Shown one piece after another: positions 1-6,134 of a stretch of 6,134 bases of DNA; the first letter of the stretch is position 1; each line of letters opens with the position of its first letter. A model generated the notes under the pieces. The model was not told where the DNA came from, did no database searches, and worked only from the letters and a program-made list of their open reading frames with translations. The translations under genes and the position numbers were made by a program. The stretch is from an uncultured Bacteroidota bacterium (lineage in GTDB: Bacteria; Bacteroidota; Bacteroidia; Chitinophagales; Chitinophagaceae): assembly GCA_903825095.1 (NCBI GenBank), contig CAIJZF010000322.1, forward strand, positions 1-6,134. Reading direction: 5' to 3'.

Positions 1-429
1 ATGCCAGGCAAAGTAAACCCTACTCAATCTGAAGCATTAACTATGATTGCTGCTCAAGTAATGGGCAATGATGTAGCTATTAATATTGGTGGTTCTATGG
101 GACATTTTGAATTAAATGTTTTCAAACCAGTGATGATTTATAATTTCTTACACAGTGCGCGTTTAATAGGTGATGGTTGCGTTAGCTTTAATGAAAAATG
201 CGCTGTAGGCTTAGCACCTATTGAAGCCAACATTAACAAGCATGTAAACAATAGTTTAATGTTAGTGACTGCACTGAATACAAAAATTGGTTATTACAAA
301 GCCGCTGAAATTGCACAGAAAGCTCATAAAGAAGGAACTACCTTAAAAGAAATGGCTGTGAAATTAGGATATGTAAGCCCTGAAGAGTTTGATGCATGGG
401 TGATTCCTAAAGACATGGTCGGTTTGTAG
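1..429 (+). CDS. fumC: Class II fumarate hydratase, C-terminal part (cut by window edge)
   Basis: Class II fumarase converts fumarate and L-malate reversibly in the cytoplasmic TCA cycle and works as a homotetramer. The visible 142 residues begin inside the superfamily signature (GSSxMPGKVNP): MPGKVNPTQ is at residues 1-9, so the ATG at position 1 is an internal methionine and roughly 320 N-terminal residues lie outside the window. [19 protein letters not shown] follows at about residues 23-41, and [14 protein letters not shown] plus [12 protein letters not shown] in the C-terminal domain match E. coli FumC closely as I remember it. This separates it from aspartase and argininosuccinate lyase, which share the signature. 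The protein ends in MVGL, a few residues shorter than the E. coli enzyme. It is convergent with the amidohydrolase gene, with a palindromic repeat block between them. No frameshift is visible. Confidence 0.95.
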   Translation: MPGKVNPTQSEALTMIAAQVMGNDVAINIGGSMGHFELNVFKPVMIYNFLHSARLIGDGCVSFNEKCAVGLAPIEANINKHVNNSLMLVTALNTKIGYYKAAEIAQKAHKEGTTLKEMAVKLGYVSPEEFDAWVIPKDMVGL

Positions 430-437
430 TTAGAAGG

Positions 438-465
438 GTTCATCTGTAATATTATATTTCATCCT
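438..465 (-). repeat. Repeat copy 1 (left terminal inverted repeat)
   Basis: This stretch is the reverse complement of copy 3 at 731-758, apart from one substitution and one missing base. Bases 448-465 (AATATTATATTTCATCCT) match without interruption. It starts 8 nt after the fumC stop codon. It is also enclosed by a short inverted repeat, AGAAGG at 432-437 and CCTTCT at 463-468, so it could fold near the 3' end of fumC mRNA. There is no following T-tract, so I do not call it an intrinsic terminator. Confidence 0.65.
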
Positions 466-486
466 TCTCGGCTCGCCATTACGCTA

Positions 487-571
487 AAATTCATAAATTC
501 TAACTAAAAGTCAGAACTCGCACTTCGTGCTCAAACATGCTGACTTTTTGAACGTTAGAATTTACAAATTT
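487..571. repeat. Long hairpin 1 with a GCAC-TTC-GTGC tip
   Basis: Arms 487-504 and 554-571 match as inverted repeats at 16 of 18 positions. Inside them, AAAAGTCAG (506-514) pairs perfectly with CTGACTTTT (540-548). A small tip hairpin, GCAC (520-523) with GTGC (527-530), lies within the loop. Copies 1 and 2 of the A/T-rich repeat lie outside in inverted orientation, so 438-624 as a whole is one large imperfect palindrome with arms of about 75-80 bases. The pairing is strong enough that cruciform or RNA folding is plausible. Confidence 0.7.
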
Positions 572-590
572 CTTTACGCTATGTCTCGAT

Positions 591-624
591 GTTCAGGAGT
601 GAAATACAATATTCACTGATGAAC
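591..624 (+). repeat. Repeat copy 2 (internal, itself palindromic)
   Basis: Bases 595-624 align to copy 3 with about 25 of 30 columns identical, in the same orientation. The copy is also a palindrome: GTTCA (591-595) pairs with TGAAC (620-624), and AGTGAA (598-603) pairs with TTCACT (612-617). Relative to copy 1 it is inverted, and the two enclose hairpin 1. Confidence 0.6.
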
Positions 625-649
625 TTTTTTAATTTAGATCTGTGCGAAA

Positions 650-722
650 AAGAGAATTAATACTATTTCGAACGAACTTTGAGCGCAGCGATAGAGAGTG
701 AGAAATAGGTATTTATTCTCTT
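650..722. repeat. Long hairpin 2
   Basis: Arms 650-669 and 702-722 are inverted repeats matching at about 19 of 21 aligned positions, with a one-base bulge. The 32-nt loop holds a motif at 677-699 whose reverse complement begins ACTC and ends GCTCAAA. The loop of hairpin 1 (516-535) has the same beginning and end on the plus strand, so the two units appear related and oppositely oriented even though their stem sequences differ. Confidence 0.65.
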
Positions 723-730
723 GAAAGCGC

Positions 731-758
731 AGGATGAAATATAATATTCACAAATGAA
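731..758 (+). repeat. Repeat copy 3 (right terminal inverted repeat)
   Basis: This is the inverted partner of copy 1 and a direct relative of copy 2. It ends 33 bp from the stop codon of the convergent amidohydrolase gene. Its core contains TGAA and TTCA in inverted arrangement around an A/T stretch. Confidence 0.65.
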
Positions 759-791
759 TAATATATTGAAAGCTCAAACATTAAAAGAGCA

Positions 792-2417
792 TTAGAAAAC
801 TCTTTCGCCATTCAAATAGGTCTTCAATACTTTTACTTGCAAAATACTATCTGTAGGTACTTTCATTAAGTCTTTATCTAAAATAATAAAGTCTGCTTTT
901 TTACCTATTTCAATACTACCTACTTGCTTCTCCATTCTATTCGCTTTAGCTGCCCAAATGGTCATTCCACGAATGGTTTGCTCACGCGTTAAAGCGTTTT
1001 CCATTTGAAAACCACCTGCAGGGAAACCTTTGCTATCTTGTCTTGCTACGGCGGCTAAAAAAGTTTTAAAAGGATTAATTTCTTCCACAGGAAAATCGGT
1101 TCCTAGGGGTAACCAATTATTTTGTTCTAATAATTGCTTGAAGGCATAACCTCCTTTTAATCTCTCAGCACCTAATCTATCTCCTGCCCAATACATATCA
1201 CTGGTGGCATGCGTGGGTTGCACAGAAGGAATAATATTGTTATCACCGAAATAATGAAAATCTTCTGCATTCAATATTTGCGCATGCTCTATTCTCCATC
1301 TTTTATCATTCTTCCCTTTCAAATACTTAGCATACACTTTTAAAATAGTTCTGTTCGCGCTGTCTCCAATCGCATGGGTACACATTTGAAAATCGGTATT
1401 AATTAATTTAGCGGCAATGCTATCAAAATGTGCGGGGCTACTTAATAAGAATCCACCCCAGCCTGGCTTGTCTGTATAATGCGCCAACAAGGCAGCACCT
1501 CTTGACCCAAGTGCACCATCTCCATATACCTTAATGCCTTTTACCGATAGTCTATCCGTTAGATAGCCGCCCTCTGTGAAATATTTTGAAGTATAGGTAC
1601 TAGGCTTATCGCTTAACATTACATATAAACGCATTTTTAAATCATTGGATTTTTGCAAAGCGTCAACATAGTCAACATCTTCAGGGCTTAATCCGCAGTC
1701 GGTAATGGTAGTTAGTCCTGTAGCAAAACAATTTTGTTGTGCAGCAGTCAACCAATTTTTATAATCTTCTTTGGTGGTCTCTGGAATTTTTTTCTCAACA
1801 ACACCTACAGCGTTATCAATTAATAAACCAGTTAATTTTCCATTCTGTACAGTGAACTGTCCTCCTTCAATAGTTTGACCTGCTTTCACACCCGCTAGTG
1901 CTAATGCATAATCATTGGCAATACTTGCATGACCATCTACTCTTTCTAAAATCACAGGTCTATCTGGAAATAAAATATTCAATTCAGCATTAGTAGGAAA
2001 TTGTTTACCTGGAAAACGGTTCTGATCCCAACCTCTTCCTCTTATCCAACCTTTACCAGGATGCTTAATAGCAAAGGCTTTCACTCTTTCAATAGCTTCT
2101 TCCCAACTAGGCACAAACATTAAACCTACACTATATAAAGATTGTCCATAACCTAAAAAATGTGCATGCGCATCTATGAAGCCAGGATATATAATTGCAT
2201 TGTTGGCATTCACTGTTGAATCAGACTTATACTCTTTTAAAATATCATCATTGGTTCCAATGGCTACTATTTTACCATCTTGTATGGCCATGGCCTCCGC
2301 CATTGTAAACTCATTATTGACCGTATAAATTTGTGCATGATGCACAATTAAATCTACTCTTTGGTTAATACAAGAACTAAAAAGCACTAAGGTTGCAAAT
2401 GCAAATATTAAACGCAT
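792..2417 (-). CDS. Predicted lipoprotein amidohydrolase (YtcJ-like, Amidohydro_3 family)
   Basis: This is a 541-aa metal-dependent hydrolase of the amidohydrolase superfamily; the substrate cannot be told from sequence. Residues 1-15 form a hydrophobic signal peptide ending in LFSSC, with Cys16 as the likely lipidated residue, so the enzyme is probably anchored facing the periplasm. There is no acidic export signal after the Cys, so surface display is not suggested. Metal-site motifs appear in the usual order: HxH at His84/His86 in DAHAHFLGYG, Lys296 in KGIKVYGDGALG (candidate carboxylated lysine), His348 in THAIGD, His378 in RIEHAQ and Asp441 in LGTDFPVE. A C-terminal IGKKADFIILD strand (about 504-514) closes the split beta-sandwich domain typical of the family. 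The gene is complete. It starts 47 nt after the AraC gene on the same strand, with no clear promoter in the gap, so co-transcription is likely. Relatives include deformylases and other amide hydrolases, but many are uncharacterised. Confidence 0.9.
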   Translation of the reverse strand: MRLIFAFATLVLFSSCINQRVDLIVHHAQIYTVNNEFTMAEAMAIQDGKIVAIGTNDDILKEYKSDSTVNANNAIIYPGFIDAHAHFLGYGQSLYSVGLMFVPSWEEAIERVKAFAIKHPGKGWIRGRGWDQNRFPGKQFPTNAELNILFPDRPVILERVDGHASIANDYALALAGVKAGQTIEGGQFTVQNGKLTGLLIDNAVGVVEKKIPETTKEDYKNWLTAAQQNCFATGLTTITDCGLSPEDVDYVDALQKSNDLKMRLYVMLSDKPSTYTSKYFTEGGYLTDRLSVKGIKVYGDGALGSRGAALLAHYTDKPGWGGFLLSSPAHFDSIAAKLINTDFQMCTHAIGDSANRTILKVYAKYLKGKNDKRWRIEHAQILNAEDFHYFGDNNIIPSVQPTHATSDMYWAGDRLGAERLKGGYAFKQLLEQNNWLPLGTDFPVEEINPFKTFLAAVARQDSKGFPAGGFQMENALTREQTIRGMTIWAAKANRMEKQVGSIEIGKKADFIILDKDLMKVPTDSILQVKVLKTYLNGERVF

Positions 2418-2464
2418 AATAAAAGTTTGAGAAAATAAAAGTAAGTAAAATAATAGAAAGCGCG

Positions 2465-3388
2465 CTAGTTCAATAATTCACAAGGCTTTAGCCCGGTATG
2501 CTTTTTAAAAGCTGCAGAGAAATGGGAGATAGAAGAATACCCTAATAATGCAGAAACGTCTGTTACGCTTAAAGATTTTTCATATAGCAAATACTTCGCA
2601 TGCTCCATTCTTTGTTGTTGGTAGAAATCAAAGATGGTGGTGCCGTATACTTCTTTAAAGCCTTTTTTTAAGTAACATTCGTTCATGGCCACTTTACGAC
2701 TCAACTCTTTTATGGTAATAGGATCGCCAATATGTTGTAGTAAAAATTCACGTGCTTGATAGATACTTTCCTTGCCTCTTTCATCTGCTAAAAACTTACA
2801 AGTAAAGACCACTTCTTTTTCTTCAATGATACTTTCTAAACTATACACTAACAATTCATGAATTTTTGCATTCACAAAAATATTTTCTAAAGAACCGCTG
2901 TAACTATGATTCAATAAGGCATCTAGGGTATGTCGCTTCTTCAAGCTTAAAGGAAAAGTTTTTGTAAAATTGTCTGTATGTTTAAAAGCTAGCAACTCAT
3001 CTTTTTTATTATTGGTTTTTACATTATGTACAAACTGATGTAAAAAAGTAGCTGTAAAGTGAAATGAAAAAACATCAATGGTGCGCATCGGACCCACACA
3101 ATCTGCAGTGGGTAGTTGGTTGCAACCTCCGCAAACCTTATTGTCACAGTATCTGTTTCCAGAAATACAAAACCTTAATTCTAAGTAGTTCTCCTTGGGC
3201 TTTTGAGCATTGTAGTGGTAAACAAACATGCCTGTATCTTCTGCACCCCAGGCCTCCTGCGCCATATACCTTTTAATTTGATATTGGGTAGACCCAGGTA
3301 TGCGTTGCTCCTTGCTATATAGCATTGCCATCCCACTAAAACCATGGGCTGTATTTACCTGCTTTAAGAGTTCTTGTACCTGTGTCAT
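2465..3388 (-). CDS. AraC-family transcriptional regulator with N-terminal cysteine cluster
   Basis: This is a 307-aa cytoplasmic DNA-binding protein. The C-terminal AraC/XylS domain (about 212-307) has two helix-turn-helix units: ITIKELSRKVAMNECYLKKG at 225-244, and a second at about 273-297 ending in the family signature GYSSISHFSAAFKKHTGLKP (283-302). The N-terminal part has no recognised cupin motif. Its striking feature is five cysteines, C74, C81, C86, C89 and C97, in FCISGNRYCDNKVCGGC and just after it; such spacing could bind metal or an Fe-S cluster, or respond to redox state, but this is inference. The middle region (about 110-200) is probably a helical sensor or dimer domain. The gene is divergent from gyrB and upstream of the amidohydrolase, its most likely local target besides itself. 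The start codon lies only 5 nt from a good -7 box, so translation may be leaderless or begin at Met20 or Met22. Confidence 0.9.
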   Translation of the reverse strand: MTQVQELLKQVNTAHGFSGMAMLYSKEQRIPGSTQYQIKRYMAQEAWGAEDTGMFVYHYNAQKPKENYLELRFCISGNRYCDNKVCGGCNQLPTADCVGPMRTIDVFSFHFTATFLHQFVHNVKTNNKKDELLAFKHTDNFTKTFPLSLKKRHTLDALLNHSYSGSLENIFVNAKIHELLVYSLESIIEEKEVVFTCKFLADERGKESIYQAREFLLQHIGDPITIKELSRKVAMNECYLKKGFKEVYGTTIFDFYQQQRMEHAKYLLYEKSLSVTDVSALLGYSSISHFSAAFKKHTGLKPCELLN

Positions 3389-3393
3389 TTATA

Positions 3394-3422
3394 CAAAATT
3401 AAGGCATAAAGCCTAAAGCAAC
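3394..3422 (-). promoter_or_regulatory. Predicted promoter of the AraC-family gene
   Basis: On the minus strand TAATTTTG (3401 down to 3394) matches the Bacteroidota -7 consensus TAnnTTTG exactly. GTTG (3422-3419) lies 17 bp upstream as a three-of-four match to the -33 TTTG. Transcription would start at about 3387-3390, practically on the ATG at 3388, which suggests a leaderless mRNA or a downstream start codon. The assignment is by consensus only. Confidence 0.5.
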
Positions 3423-3556
3423 TATTTGCCCCCAAAATCTGACCTAAAAATGACATAAAAAACACCCCTTTTTGAGGCCAAAAAACTATTCACAAAATGC
3501 CTAAAATGGGGATAACTAAATCGAGCCCAAAACAGGCTTTAAACCCTTAATTATCT

Positions 3557-5590
<2,034 letters not shown>

Positions 5591-5707
5591 ACCCCTGATT
5601 TAATACGTTTTTTGGCCATTTTAACAAAAAATCAAGCCTTTCCGTAAATGAATCACAATAAATAACCTACTTTCAATTAGAAATATTCACTTTAAAATTT
5701 ATACAAA

Positions 5708-5914
5708 ATGGACACTTCAAAAATGATTAAAGCATATTGCTTAAAAACAAAAGAAAAAAATGTACCAATGCATGACGCTGTCATCACAAAAACTGCAAGA
5801 GGCGGTTATATGGCAGGTGGTAATGATGGTAAAGGAAATAAAATGGCTGCCATTTTAAGCGAAACAAATGCGCTAAAGGCAATCGCTGATGGTGTTGCTA
5901 AAAAAGGATTCTAG
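5708..5914 (+). CDS. Small basic protein, resembles a zinc-ribbon (DUF5679-like) protein lacking most cysteines
   Basis: This is a 68-aa protein with about 12 basic and 6 acidic residues, no signal peptide and no membrane segment, so it is probably cytoplasmic. Residues 9-50 read like the small zinc-ribbon family DUF5679 as I recall it: AYCLKTKEK (9-17) sits where that family has AYCxKCxxK, and GKGNKMAAI (41-49) sits where it has a CxxCGTKM-type knuckle. Only Cys11 remains, so metal binding as in the family is not expected. A C-terminal tail of about 18 residues (NALKAIADGVAKKGF and a few before) looks helical. The gene lies 117 nt after gyrB and ends in a strong terminator, so it may be read from gyrB or from a weak promoter in the gap. 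Function unknown; the coding call rests on the reading frame, its protein-like composition and the terminator position. Confidence 0.8.
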   Translation: MDTSKMIKAYCLKTKEKNVPMHDAVITKTARGGYMAGGNDGKGNKMAAILSETNALKAIADGVAKKGF

Positions 5915-5928
5915 TAAACCTGGTTTAC
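5914..5928. repeat. 15-bp perfect palindrome overlapping a stop codon
   Basis: GTAAACC (5914-5920) and GGTTTAC (5922-5928) are perfect inverted repeats around one T. The first base is the last base of the TAG stop of the small gene, and the terminator stem begins on the next base after the palindrome. It may be part of a double-hairpin 3' end or a protein site. Confidence 0.5.
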
Positions 5929-5970
5929 AATAAAAAAGCCCTTTCGTTCAATCGAGAGGGCTTTTTTATT
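5929..5970. terminator. Strong bidirectional intrinsic terminator
   Basis: Arms 5929-5942 and 5957-5970 are perfectly complementary over 14 bp, with a GCCCT/AGGGC core. Four further pairs, one a G-U, extend the stem to 18 bp, leaving a 6-nt loop (5947-5952). Six T follow the core on the plus strand (5962-5967) and six A precede it (5932-5937), so the structure can stop transcription from both sides. It ends the small gene at 5708-5914 and would also serve a minus-strand gene entering from the right. Confidence 0.9.
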
Positions 5971-5991
5971 GGCAAAAGGATTTAAATAAGT

Positions 5992-6134
5992 TTACACTTG
6001 CGCTGGGAAAACTCCTATATGTATTTTTTCTAAGGTTGTATAGCAGTGCTGCATCGACTGCACTTCTTTAATAATGAGAATAAAGCTTCTACCCACTTGT
6101 TTGAAATGCGCTTTATTCATGTTCTTTTGCGCAT
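5992..6134 (-). CDS. Possible C-terminal end of a minus-strand gene, open at window edge
   Basis: A minus-strand frame is open from the window end to a TAA at 5992-5994, giving 46 codons; the other frames in this stretch are interrupted. An ATG at 6118-6120 would give a 42-aa peptide beginning MNKAHFKQVGRSF, but the frame continues past it to the edge, so it may be the tail of a longer protein. No family was recognised. Support comes from its position just before a bidirectional terminator (stop codon 22 bp away), which implies a convergent gene on this side. A 140-base open frame can arise by chance, so this is tentative. Confidence 0.4.
   Translation of the reverse strand, partial: AQKNMNKAHFKQVGRSFILIIKEVQSMQHCYTTLEKIHIGVFPAQV

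Larger units (their letters stand above)
438..758. repeat. Composite block of nested imperfect palindromes in a convergent gap
   Basis: This block fills almost the whole 362-bp gap between fumC and the amidohydrolase gene. It contains three copies of an A/T-rich repeat of about 28-34 bp (438-465 inverted, 591-624 and 731-758 direct) and two long hairpins (487-571 and 650-722). The first and last copies form near-perfect terminal inverted repeats: 26 of 28 aligned columns match, with 18 identical bases in a row (448-465 against 731-748). No reading frame of note was found. The architecture resembles a MITE or a REP/BIME-type intergenic repeat, but no target-site duplication was seen and no family was recognised. 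It could also act as a two-way transcription barrier or mRNA 3'-end stabiliser for the convergent genes. Confidence 0.7.

Noticed and set aside
1..3. ATG at the first base as the start of a short protein
   Set aside because: It is the internal methionine of the fumarase signature MPGKVNP; the gene begins outside the window.
438..758. CRISPR array
   Set aside because: Only three diverged copies in mixed orientation with unequal, structured spacing, and no cas genes in view.
772..790. Terminator hairpin for the amidohydrolase gene (GCTC/GAGC)
   Set aside because: Only 4 bp of stem around an 11-nt loop and no proper T-tract; too weak to call.
3064..3276. 70-codon plus-strand open frame
   Set aside because: It lies entirely antisense inside the well-supported AraC-family gene, and its translation is rich in Cys, His, Trp and Pro with no family likeness; it is a shadow frame.
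5596..5634. Terminator after gyrB (TGATTT/AAATCA with T and A tracts)
   Set aside because: The possible stem is A/T-only with a poor fit, and no GC core; transcription may continue into the small gene.
5591..5707. Extra gene or RNA between gyrB and the small protein gene
   Set aside because: Only A/T-rich sequence with a weak possible -7 (TACTTTCA at 5668-5675); nothing supportable was seen.

Overview
This window looks like ordinary chromosomal DNA from a member of the Bacteroidota. The evidence is low GC, start codons preceded by A/T-rich sequence rather than Shine-Dalgarno sites, two promoter -7 boxes of the TAnnTTTG type, a short GyrB without the proteobacterial insertion, and a periplasm-directed lipoprotein amidohydrolase. 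A Chitinophagaceae-like source is plausible, but that is only an impression from protein style.

Layout from left to right: (1) 1-429 is the C-terminal third of a class II fumarase (FumC), cut by the window edge. (2) 430-791 is a gene-free gap between convergent genes. It is filled by about 320 bp of nested imperfect palindromes, with three copies of a roughly 28-bp A/T-rich repeat and two long hairpins. (3) 792-3388 holds two minus-strand genes 47 nt apart: an AraC-family regulator with a cysteine cluster, then a predicted lipoprotein amidohydrolase of the YtcJ / Amidohydro_3 type. (4) 3389-3610 is a divergent control region with a -7 box for each direction and a perfect 17-bp palindrome at the predicted gyrB transcription start. 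(5) 3611-5590 is a full gyrB. (6) 5708-5914 encodes a 68-aa basic protein that resembles a small zinc-ribbon protein whose metal-binding cysteines are mostly lost. (7) 5914-5970 is a small palindrome followed by a strong bidirectional terminator. (8) 5992-6134 is the possible end of a minus-strand gene that runs off the window.

The genes do not form one pathway. FumC belongs to the TCA cycle and GyrB to chromosome supercoiling. The AraC regulator and amidohydrolase may be one transcription unit. I found no convincing new multi-gene system. The items most worth following are the palindromic repeat block, the palindrome over the gyrB start site, the cysteine cluster in the AraC protein, and the small protein downstream of gyrB.
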